Origin: Cyanoderma ruficeps
Lineage: Eukaryota; Chordata; Aves; Passeriformes; Timaliidae
DNA: 64,000 nt
Direction: 5' to 3'
Assembly (NCBI GenBank): GCA_008694505.1
Contig: VZDJ01000219.1
Coordinates: 7,171,089 to 7,235,088 of the forward strand
Shown here piece after piece: positions 50,614 through 60,858 of this stretch. Positions within the stretch are counted from its first letter, which is position 1. Each line of letters starts with the position of its first letter. The notes under the pieces were generated by a model that worked only from the letters and a program-made list of their open reading frames with translations, was not told the DNA's origin and did not search any database. The position numbers and the translations under genes are program-made.

Positions 50614-53600
50614 CCATGCAACTTAGGACTTTAAAGAAAAGTTGTTATCTGCCCAAAACGGTCTCCTTGTTAACCTGGTGCCCATGATAGACACTCTCCT
50701 GCCTGGCCTATTGCCTGTACAAAAATCTTGGTAAGAACTTTGTTTTGGTGGGTATTTAGTTTTGGTGGCCTAATGAGTTAGGGTGGAAGGTAAATCATCA
50801 CCCTTGAGGGGCACTGCATAACTTGTGTCCCACAGGTGTGTGGAGGCAATGGACTCAAGGTTGATTTACTCCTGGTGAGGTCTGGCCTTGGATTATTTAC
50901 TCACCTGCATGTCTTCCCATCTCTCCATGGCAGTCTGTCTGTTCCCTGCTCAGTTTCCTCTCTAGTTTTTCCCTGGGTTATTTTTCACTGTTGTTTTTCT
51001 CATTTAACCTGAATGTTAAAGGAAAGACTTTCAAGGAATGATATAGTATACTTGATTGTGTCTTGGGACAGAAGAATAGGCTAAATATAGTTTTAGAAAT
51101 ACTTTCTTGCCCCATCTTTCATCATTCCATCAGTTTAAGACAAAACTGCAATTTCAGTGAGACCCTTCATGGGTCAATGAAAAATGAATTGAATTCCCCA
51201 ACTTCCCCTGCAAGAATAAGCGTGAAGCTGTGAAATGTCACATCCTTATTAGAATGCCAAGACCACTACTGTCTGTTTCAATATTTTCATGAAAGACACA
51301 GAGTAATTATTTTTCAGAACAAATACTTGTTACAAAAACACCCCCAACCCTTAAACCCAAGAAATCCTGCAGCAAATCACTCAGTCACCAGTGGCTTTAT
51401 GTTAAATAATTCTCAATTATATTCCAATGTCACCAAATGTGACATACTCTTTCATATGTGAGGAAAGTGAGGGAAGCATTGCAAGAGAAGCTGCACCAAA
51501 ATATTTTCCAGTTTATGTTGCAAATCTGTAGCTGGGGACATAAGTGTTGTTATGTGCCTACACACATCATGTCATTAAAAGATTACATTGTTTAGTATAT
51601 CTGGTATTTCTATATAAATCTGCAATTAATCACATTCCATTTCGTGCAGCTATTGGTTTGTCCTTTGTTACAGGCACACTATGCCTATATCCCATATTTT
51701 TAGCTTTTTTACAGGAACTTTATTAGGAACTGCAGAGCTGTGCAGAAGGGCCAAGTGCAGAACTAACACTGTGGCATTTTTCTGTCACTGCCACGTTTCT
51801 GTCCTGACACTTCTCCTTCAGGGTTGTACCAGATCAACCTGCCTGGAGGAATCTGTTTTCTTTTTATTCCTGTCCATAATTGCTATAACTTGAGCTGAAT
51901 ATGATCAGTACTCTCAGGCAATTGTCCTACAATAGATTTCTAATGCTCTTTCTAGATTTTTTTTCTTTGATTTGCCTTCTGAATTAAAGCCACTTTAAAT
52001 ACCTGTGCTTCAACTAGTTGTGATTTAGCAGTAAGATTCACTCTAACTTTTGCAAATCTTTTTACTTCTCCTTTGAATCACTTATCTTCCATTCTAGGCT
52101 CCTACAGCATCAATCTTTCACACAAGGCAGTGCCTCTCTCCCTGACAGGAATGTCTGTTTTCACTCCAAGGATCCAGCTAGGGAGATCAGAAAAGGATTT
52201 GGCAGTTTTTGGCAAGAATTCTTGAGAGTACCCAGCTAAGAATCTCTGTGCTATTGCAGAGGGGGAAGGCAGGTCCATCTGACAGTGTTGTGGGGAGCTG
52301 AGCAGAACAGGGGAGAGGAGGAATCTCCTCCTCCAGGCTGGCTGCTGCTCCAGCTGCTCAGACACAGAGCTGCAGATAATCAAGCACATTCACATTCACA
52401 GCAGTGGTTAACGTGAAGAAAAGGATGTTTCAAGAATCAGTCCTGTCTGCCACCTACATTTGCTCACTCCAAATTCCAGGAAATAGATGAATTCAAACTT
52501 TGCTGATAGACTGCAAGAGCCAAGTCTGTGTTATGACACACGGAACAGGGGAGCAGATGCCATTTGCAGCAAGGAGAAGGATAAAAGATGTGGAAGAAAG
52601 GCCATACCAAACACAAGCTCCTCTGATCCTGGACCAGCCCAGAGCACAAGAGCTGTGGGTAGAGAGGTTTTTCCTCTTGCTGAGGATCCCCACAACCAGA
52701 GGGACAAGAGCAGGAGGAGGGTGGGAGTTGCAGGGTTGTCTGCAGGTGACATTCCCCAGGGATGAAGAGTTGCCAAGAGTGACAGAACCAGAGCACTCCC
52801 CTTGTGAGTTGCATCCCATTCCCTCTATGCAAGGAATAATATTTCAGTTCAGGGTTGAGGAATTTTTCCCTCTTATTCTGTGAGAAAAACTGGACCCAAA
52901 CATTTTCCTAGTCAGGGGGTCACTTTACTCAGCCCATCTTCCCTCAGGGACACCCTGGCCATGGAAAACTGAGATGATGCTGAGCCCATAGTAATGAACT
53001 GTGATTGTGTTTATTGTTCTCTTGCCTTGTGCTGGCTCCTCATCTCGCTGTGTATCTCGGCTGTCATTCATTAACTTTGCTTCTGTTTTCTTGGCAATCA
53101 TCATGATAATTATTCACCTCTTTCGTGCACACTGCACACATTCCTAAACTCCCAAAATAAGACACCTCAGTGATATGAATAGGAGGCACGTAGGTAGGTC
53201 CTGTTCTGCATCATGCTCCTGAATATTTACAAGGTAATTTCAAAATGAAAAATTAGTGCAGCTCACCAATGAGTTGTAGCTCAATGTTTCTCATGGATAT
53301 GTACTCATATACATATTCTGCCTGTTGATCACCGAGGAAACGTGTCATGTGCAGGGAGGATCAGCACAGCAAGATTGAAACGTAAATAACAAAGGCAACT
53401 TTCAATAATATTTATTTATTTATAAACAAATAGAAGCAAAATTTCTCATTAGGAAAAATAAAACCAAGCCACACCAATCATTCTTTTCCCTACTGATGAG
53501 ATTTCTTTTTTGTTTGAAGCTTTTCTGATAGAAAAATAAAAGAAGAGGGAAGATTTTGTAGCCATTACTCTCTCCAGGGGAGAGTGGTTCAGAGTAGTTT

Positions 53601-54214
53601 TACCAGAATGATCTAGTAATGAGACTTTTGCCTCAAATTCCCTTTCTCCTCAACCTGAAGAGACTTTGTTCTCTTATCCCAAGTCCTATGAAATAGGACA
53701 AAACACAGTCACAAATAAAAGATAAAAATCACAGCATTAATAATCCAGGAAGCGCCTCAGTCCAGGATTTGCAGGATGGCAGAACTCCTGCTGGCAGAGG
53801 CAGAGTGACTTCAGTGACCTCTTGAGCCGTGTGTGCATTGAAGGTGTGTGGGAGTTGCTCTCCATTACGGAGCAGATCAGAGAGTTGATATGAAAAACTC
53901 CCCAGCAGCAGCTGTCTCCTTAAAGAGTAGGAGACGAAGCAAGAGCTGTCTGGACTCTGTCTTCCCTTTTAGACTTCTTAATGGTGCTGAACTCAGTGTT
54001 CTGGAAAACCTCTAGGCACCCTTCAGTCTGCATTAGGTGTCTTGTCACTGAGTTACGCAGCTCCTTGATCTGCAGCCCCGCTGGGCTTTGGTGACACTAC
54101 CCTGGGACCCTGCCAGCTGCCCCCCGAGGCCACCCTGCCACGGAGCAGCTGAGGTGACACACCCTGGGGCAGAGATTGTCCTCTCTGACCTTGGCAGTGC
54201 CGTGGAGCAGCACT
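50614..54214. other. Unique sequence, no gene recognised
   Basis: No transposon or domain-bearing frame was identified. A GC-richer patch at about 52.48-52.88 kb is open in five overlapping frames on both strands, which argues against any one of them being coding. An 8-bp inverted repeat (52315-52322 with 52326-52333) lies just before it. A GC-rich stretch at 54.05-54.2 kb borders the retroviral remnant. Confidence 0.5.
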
Positions 54215-54419
54215 AGGGGCTGGTTTGGGGAGACATCCCTGATCATCTACCCAACTTTGTGCCAAGAATTACTTTCAAGGGTGTGTGGCCTTGTTGGGAA
54301 AGATGAAAGTTTGACGGGAAAGTTTCACAGATATGTAGCTTTAGCAGAAGGCTCTCTGAATGTGGAACCTGAAAAAGCAGTAGAAATAGAAGCAAGTTTT
54401 GATATAGAAGAATAAAAGG
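54215..54419 (+). pseudogene. Possible 3' end of endogenous retrovirus internal region
   Basis: Just upstream of the LTR a plus-strand frame stays open to a TAA at 54413-54415. That stop overlaps a purine-rich stretch (54406-54419, one interrupting T) placed like a retroviral polypurine tract. I do not recognise the protein; its last 40 or so residues are acidic (E-rich). The frame extends upstream into GC-rich sequence that may be non-viral, so the left edge is a guess. This is an old, truncated remnant without gag, pol or env motifs visible. Confidence 0.35.
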
Positions 54420-54936
54420 TGTCTAAATTAAGGATTGCTAAGCCAGCAGTTACTGGACAACTAAGAATTTAAGTCAACTTGGAAGGAGGTTTTATGGCTA
54501 GAGCAAAGAATGTGTTGACCACAAACAAAGATGTTTTTAGCGAGCAGAAAGAGGTCTCAAAAAAAGCAAAAGATACCATAGGCAAACAAAAACATGTTTT
54601 TACCAAATAGAAAAAAGGTCTAAGAATTTTCTACTGCAAGAAAATAGAAAAACAACTTTAAGCTTAAACTGTAACACAATATGGTAATGACAGTAGTTAT
54701 GATAGGCTAGAGGTAATGGTAAAGGTATTGTGCATGATGATGATTGGTTTTTGTGTATTAAGATGCTCAGCAAAGAAAACTATATAATACATTGTAACCA
54801 AAACTAAAGTGGCTTCAAACATGCCAAAGCTGTAGCTGACCGCTTTAGGCGCGGCCCTGTCACCCAGCACCCAGGACTGCTGTGACATCTTTGATACAAT
54901 GAACAGAATTTTGACGAGCCGTCTGTTATCCCAACA
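54420..54936 (+). mobile_element. Endogenous retrovirus LTR
   Basis: It begins TGT directly after the purine tract. A long A-rich U3 ends in a TATA box (TATATAATA, 54781-54789). About 25 bases later comes an AACTAAAG stretch in the position of a poly(A) signal, then a GC-richer R/U5 with ACCGCTTTAGGCGCGGCC and a terminus near CCCAACA at 54936. The length, about 517 bases, is normal for an avian LTR. The end could instead be TTCA at 54943. No target-site duplication was established. The family is not identified, and it is unrelated by eye to the LTRs at 8.0 and 56.7 kb. Confidence 0.65.
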
Positions 54937-56652
54937 TCCTTCATTGGCTCGTCTTCTACCCGGCCTGCTTTTGGTAAAGAAGCAGAGGGGCAGGGACTAA
55001 ACCAAAGATGAGTAAAGCCCACCTGGTCCTCTCTGCCCACAGCAGCCCAACACTGAGTGGGATGAGCTTGTCTGAAGCTGCATCTGCCAGTCCACAGGCT
55101 CTGCCACAGCTCCCTCTGCCAAGGCAGCCCCGTCCCTGCTGGGCAGAGAGGAGGTTTGGACAGTGCACAGGTGCCCCTGCAGAATCAATCTTTCACTCTG
55201 TTGGATGTCAGATGTTAAATCAGCCTTGTGAAGCATTGTCCAAAGCAGGCTCCTGCCAAGGGCTGAGTGGGAATCCTCTGTGTCTGGAAACAGCCATCTC
55301 TGCTCTCCAGGACCAATTAGTTTCAAAGGGCAGGGGTTTGGCCTTGCCAGTGATTCAGCCTCTCCCTCACCCCTAGGTTCTCCTTGTATTTTTTCATGGC
55401 TCCTTTCTTTCCCTCTAATAGAGAAGTGGACCACCTTCCTAAGACGATAAATAAATAAACAAAATCCTTGTGCACTCTACCTGTGTAGCAGAAGCAGCAG
55501 CACTGTGGGAGATGTTATTTACATGAACTTCATTAATATTTATAATCACATTTATAGAGTTGTTCAGCAGGAGGCTTGATCAAGTCAGTAGTATGTTTGG
55601 AGAGCAGTCTTTGCTATACTACTTTTAATGAGAATAATTTGCATTTAATAAAGTGCCTGAGGTAGCAAGTTTCAATGCAGATTTGATTTTTCTTGGTGTT
55701 TGGGGAAATACTTGGATTAGTGGTTTGATTCCACATCCATTTTCACTTGCAGTGATGGAATGAAAACAGACATCCAAATCCAAAGAATCAGACTGACACG
55801 AACAACATGAAGATATGGTAAAAAATAAAAGAGGCATTTCTTGTAATCTCTATGACATGGGCAATGCAGAATTAGATCTGTACACTGATTGCTTTGAGTG
55901 TTTGCCTTTCTTTTTGGCACAATCCCTGGAGATAACTAGGAGGGGTAGTTGGAGAAGTCTGTGGTCTTCCTCTGGTGCATTTTAAATAAGTTTTCTCTGT
56001 TAAATCCACTTTTCCCTCCCCACAGGTAGTCATGGTCAGGTTGCTCTGGTCTCTAAATGTTCCAGTTTCACCCGCCTCTGTTTGTGTGACTTCATGGAGA
56101 CGCTGTTCAGAACCAGGCAGTTGTCAGGACCAGCCCTTCAAAGGCATCCTTCTGCCACTGCAAAAAGCACCACACTCACTAGGCTGTAGTTATTTATAGG
56201 CCCAGGCCTCTCCACAAAAAGTTGAAAGGCCAAGGACTTAATAGATGGAGAGTGACTACAGATAAAGATGGTGAACAGAAATAGATCCGGGAAAAAAGGC
56301 AGATCAGAAACCTCTCTCATCCTGACCTCTGGGTAATTTGAGGCAAGGGATTTATGATCTTTTTGTTCTCTTCTATTGGCAAAGATGTAGAAATATGTTA
56401 TATCTAGTTATATCCCCCACTGTTTCTTATTATTTCATAGCTTTGTAATTTATTTTAGCCTCAAAATACTTTTCCCCCAAAAGAATTAGCATTCTACCAG
56501 TCCCAGTCTTTTACCTGGGCGGATGGTTTGGCCAGGCCACGTCTGCAGTGGGATCACCCTGATGGTGATTGTTATTTCTTGGGAGCATCAGAGTGTGACC
56601 TTTGGAAGTGTTACTGGGGAATTAACAACGGTGTGTTACCAGAATTAATAAC
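54937..56652. other. Unique sequence between two LTRs, no gene recognised
   Basis: A GC-richer patch (about 55.0-55.4 kb) is open in frames on both strands without a recognisable domain. The rest is AT-rich unique sequence. Confidence 0.5.
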
Positions 56653-56963
56653 TGTGTGCGACCAGCAACACCAAATCCCTGCTCAGAATCCTTGGTGGTT
56701 GTGATTGCTGAGGCTGGGAGTGTCCCAACTTCAGGGACAGAAAGATGAGGCCACCAGCAGCAGTTCAAGGGAACAAACTCTTTATTATAAAATCTGACTC
56801 CATTTATACATTTGTACAAAGGTCAAGAGATTGGCTACACAGGTCACCACCTCTCTAACCTGGATGGTGGACATCACCATCAATCATCTCTTCTCTCAGA
56901 GGAGAACTATGTAAATATCTATTTTTACACACTTGTTTACATTCCCCTCTGTGGGAACCCACA
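56653..56963 (-). mobile_element. Solo-LTR-like retroviral repeat (copy 2 of a family seen twice)
   Basis: On the minus strand it could begin TGTGGGTTCCCACAG. It has a TATA box (TATAAATG, plus-strand 56811-56818) followed by GAGTCAG, a poly(A) signal AATAAA (plus-strand 56781-56786), and a U5-like tail that may end in CACACA at 56653. It aligns with the 8.0-kb copy over about 120 bases around the TATA box. Boundaries rest on the TG...CA rule only; no target-site duplication was found. Retroviral LTR is the best explanation; the family name is unknown. Confidence 0.7.
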
Positions 56964-57400
56964 GCACAAAGACAGAAGGCAGAAAATTCAGGGAGACCTG
57001 TGGCTCCTGTGCCTCCTCTGTTGTGTGGCACATTTCACAGAGCAGCCTGCTGGCACAGAAGATGCCCAGGTTCCAGCTCTTGCTTTGGCTACATCAACTC
57101 ATGTTTTGAGTTTTCAGCCAGCTGCTTTGCCACAAAGTAGGATATGACAAGGGCTTGCATGTTTCCTTATATTTCACCTGAGCCATGAATTTTTGGGTGT
57201 ACAGTTATCTCCAGCCATTCTCAGATGGTTGCTGAGCTTCCATCTCATAGCATAAATGTTACAATAACTTTACTAACAAAATTACAGCTAAATTCAGTGT
57301 GTATGATTGTGGTTTTAATGTTCTTGACCAGAAAATCATGGAGATAAGGATTACCTTATATTGTTATTTACATAACCTTGTCTTTTGGAATGTGTGTCAG
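56964..57400. other. Short unique stretch
   Basis: Nothing recognised. It may include more of the U3 of the neighbouring LTR if the boundary at 56963 is wrong. Confidence 0.45.
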
Positions 57401-57472
57401 CCTATGGCAGGTGCGTTAGAATTAATGATCTTTAATTTCCTTCCCACTGAAACCATTCTAGGATTCTGTGAT
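57401..57472 (+). mobile_element. CR1 retrotransposon, terminal fragment
   Basis: About 70 bases resembling a CR1 end: 'ggcaggtgcgttagaattaatgatctttaatttccttcccactgaaaccattctaggattctgtgat'. It is diverged, but the final 'ccattct-ggattctgtgat' block is typical. Confidence 0.85.
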
Positions 57473-58224
57473 AGTGTGGAGACTAGAGTTATTTTAAACA
57501 GCTGTTACAATAATGTTTTTCTGGATAGGCATTTTCTATTCAGTTTTTTTTTTTTACATTTTGCACTCATTTCAACAATTGTTCAGCACACAATAAATGA
57601 AGGACTCATTGAGGGCTGACCTTGCAGAGATGAAAGGAAGAGAAATAAACAGAGGATCTGTGCCTGTAGGTGCTTGCAAACACTGAAACCTTGACCAAGG
57701 ATGATTTAGAGCCTGAGCAGGATTTATTTAAACGCTACAATTCTTTTGCATTCATACCTCAGTGCTTCTTCACTTCCTCAGGAAGATATTTTTGTGTCTG
57801 AGGTCATTAATCTCCCCACACAGTGTACCCTAATGCTCAAGATTTGTTAATACATTTGGCAGTCTTGCTTGTTATTCTTAAGCATATATTGAACTTTTAC
57901 ACAGCAGCTATTTGTATAATTCCTGTAACATGCCAGAACAGCTTCCAGCTAGCATCCAGAATTTTCTGACTGTCTGGAAGAACTTTTCAAAAAGAAGGAA
58001 AGATTTGAAAGATCTTACCAAAACATTATCTACAAGGCACGGTGGAAAATCACAGATGCACCTCATTAGGACAAAACATTTAGATCTAAGTGTGAATTAA
58101 GATTTACAGTGTGGAAACTACATGAACTGAGGTAGATTTTGACTGCAGTGGACTGCAGTGCTGTTGTCCACATTGTAAATAGGATGATTGAACAGCGGTC
58201 ACAGGAAAGAGTTTCGAGGTCAAG
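57473..58224. other. Unique sequence, no gene recognised
   Basis: Includes a 12-base T run (57544-57555) and a perfect two-copy 10-base tandem repeat (GACTGCAGTG, 58141-58160). Nothing coding was recognised. Confidence 0.5.
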
Positions 58225-58500
58225 GTTTTTTGGACAAAACTTCTACAGAGGCTCTTTCCATTAATACAGCAAGATGAGAGGGGATATGATCACCAGAAAG
58301 TTGCTTCTGCACTAGTACTCCTTAATCTAGGAGAAAAGGGTAAGAGCCAGTGATTGAAACTGAACAAAGCCAATGGAGAAATGTGATGGATGTTTTTATC
58401 AGTGTGCACCATCACCTCCTGGAACAACATGCTGAGGTTGTTAATACCATCTTCTTTTTAGCAGAGTTTTCTCTGCATTATTTCAACTCTTTACCAAACC
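58225..58500 (+). mobile_element. Possible ancient CR1/L3-like relic
   Basis: Blocks such as 'ccagtgattgaaactgaacaaagccaatggagaaatg' followed by 'tttttatcagtgtgcaccatcacctcctggaacaacatgctgagg' follow the order of the old amniote CR1/L3 3' region (a 'ggaagctgaag..agacaaattcag..ggaaataag' block, then 'ttaaccattggaacaacttaccaagg'). Divergence is heavy and the comparison is from memory, so the call is tentative and the edges are rough. Confidence 0.4.
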
Positions 58501-60509
58501 ATTATATGACAATAGGTAAATATTTTGGTAGCTAATCTATTGATGGCATCTACTGTGACCAAAGTGAAGGGAAATGAAAACCTTCACTGCTCAGTTTTGA
58601 AGCAGGTTGAGTATGTTGTGAAGGGGGTGAAAAGTCTGGGATTCATCTGGGAGAAACAAATGGGGAGATACCAATTAATATTGCCATCTGCTGTTTGGCA
58701 ATATGGGGATTTTTTTGTTCCTTTAATCATTAACTTGTAAATCTACAGATCAGAATGAGAAACAACATCAGTGCAATTTGAGACTAGCTCCAATGGAGTC
58801 AGCAGTGCTAAACTGATTTGCACAAATGCTGAGGAAATGTGGCCCCTGGGGCAGGGGTGAGAAGAGCTCAAGGTTTTCACTGTCAGAGTGGGTGTTTTGT
58901 GTCTGCCTTGCATGAGGAGGTCACAGCAGAAATGCATCATGATACAGCACCATAAGTTAAGGAACACTGAAATGTACTTGAAAATGAAAGCAGCAAACTG
59001 CAGAGAGATTGGGGTGGATGTTTCATTTGATACTCATCACATTGAACTAGTTAACACAAAAGAGTATTTTTATAATCAGGGTTCAAAGGTGACAAAAGAG
59101 AAGCAAACTGCAGTCAAAATGGGATCATTTTACTGGTGACACACACGAAACCTTGAAATGCTGCTTGACTTTTATAGGAAGCTGAAAATCAGGCCTGGAT
59201 TACTCAAAAAGTTCAAGAGCCCTAGAAAATGTTTTAGCTAAATGCAGCTGAGTTCTATGATTTGTGTTTTTATGCACTGAGCACCGAAAATGAGCAGTGC
59301 CATGAAGTTATTTCAGAATCTCCCTAAAGGGGAACGCTGTACCTGCCAAAAAGAAAAGTAGGAACTGATGATGTTTCATTTGTCATCTTTGTAGATGTAG
59401 CTGTACCGTTCACCAGGGTGAATGCATGCAAAAAGGACTGTATAGGTTTTCCTTAGGAGATTAAAAAAAACCAATCACAGAACAGATATTTGTCATGAAT
59501 TTGTCACAGGTTTTAATCACAACTGTAGAGCTTTTAAGCTCATTGTGTACTTGCTCCTATACAGGAAAGCAAAAGAAGTAGCAATACTTTTGAAATACTG
59601 GTATTGTTACCTATTTGCAATTCAAGAATATAATATTAACCATTCTGATGCCAAAAGGGGTTCAGGGAGCCTAGGAACTTAGCCTGTAACACAAATGTGC
59701 TGCAGTGGTTCCTGGCTGCTTTCTCTACTTTCTATAGCATAGGGAAAAGGGGAGTGTTATATCTGTAATAAAAAAGCCTGCCATAACAAAATGCAGGTTA
59801 CTTTTTACAGAGGAACAAATATTGTTACTGAACCACAAATAAAATCCCCATAATGATGCCCTGAATAACCTTTAATACTTTTTAAGCAAACCAGGCTGGT
59901 TTGGAGCAGAGGGCAGTTTCCTTTCCTGCTGTCCTATTTATAGACTCTAAAGGCTTGCAAAGCAACTGGCAAGCAGAGATGAGAATCTGAAATGTGCCCA
60001 TTATAACCTGGCAATGTTCTTTCTTAGGTTTTAGGAAATTTGAACAGGAATCAATTTTAAGTGCTGAAACATTTTGTGAATTGATACACAGCAGTGGTGT
60101 GCTGCCTGGTAAAGAATGCAGAGGAAGGGAGAAGAGGTTTCCATGCCAGCAAATGTGTCTTTGACTGTACCAGAGAACGAAGTGTACAGACCCTGACTAT
60201 AATTTATATTTGCCACGAGACCTAGAGATGTCAGAAGACATCATGTTAATCAGGACAATTCAAATTGCAGGATTTGTACTATGTTGCTTTAGCCAGAATG
60301 TCTCAAATGGGAAAAGACATGTTGAACACTTCGAAAAGGAGTAAAATTCGGTTTTATTTCACAGGCAGCTGTACATATCATTTGCAGGAAAATCACCAGC
60401 AACGTCTTTGTTAGATTTCTGCATTACTTGCAAACAGCAATTCCTTTAAAAATCCTTTATTTTTTCTAGATCATCATTTATGCCAACAAAATTCCCTCTT
60501 GGCTTAAAT
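58501..60509. other. Unique sequence, no gene recognised
   Basis: AT-rich sequence without a clear element. A plus-strand frame at about 58888-59139 is open for 83 codons but has no convincing family match. Confidence 0.5.
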
Positions 60510-60858
60510 ACATGGAGGAGAGGAGGCTCAGGGGGGAACCTTCTTGCTGTCTACACCTCTATGGAAGCCAGGTGGGGGTTGGTCTCTTCTCCCAAGACAT
60601 ATGAGAAGAGGAAATTGCCTCAGGCTGTGCTAGAAGTTTAGATTAGATAATTCAAAAGATTTCTTCACTGAAAGGGTCATTAAGCACAGACTGCCCAGGG
60701 CAGTGCTGGAATCACCATCCCTGGAGAGGATCTACGGAGCAGATGTGTAAATGCGGCACTTGGTGGTTCAGTGGTGGCTTTGGCAGTGCTGGGGGAACAG
60801 CTGGACTTGATGGTCTTAGAGGGCTTTTCCAACCTGAACAATTCTGTGATTCTCTGAC
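60510..60858 (+). mobile_element. CR1 retrotransposon, 3' fragment (longest here)
   Basis: About 350 bases, the most complete copy. Blocks run 'catggaggagaggaggctcagggg', 'gtgggggttggtctcttctcccaag', 'gagaagaggaaattgcctcaggctgtgctagaag', 'cactgaaagggtcattaagcacagactgcccagggcagtgctggaatcaccatccctggag', 'cagctggacttgatggtcttagagggcttttccaacctgaacaattctgtgattct'. The terminal 8-mers are present. No intact reverse-transcriptase reading frame is included. Confidence 0.97.

Noticed and set aside
57299..57619. 106-codon plus-strand frame
   Set aside because: Its middle is translation of the CR1 end at 57401-57472, so it is not a gene.
58888..59139. 83-codon frame with a short stretch recalling the N-terminal helix of folate dehydrogenase/cyclohydrolase proteins (Y..MK.....EIG)
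   Set aside because: The resemblance covers about 15 residues, spacing after it does not fit, and flanking residues do not match. Too little for a pseudogene call.
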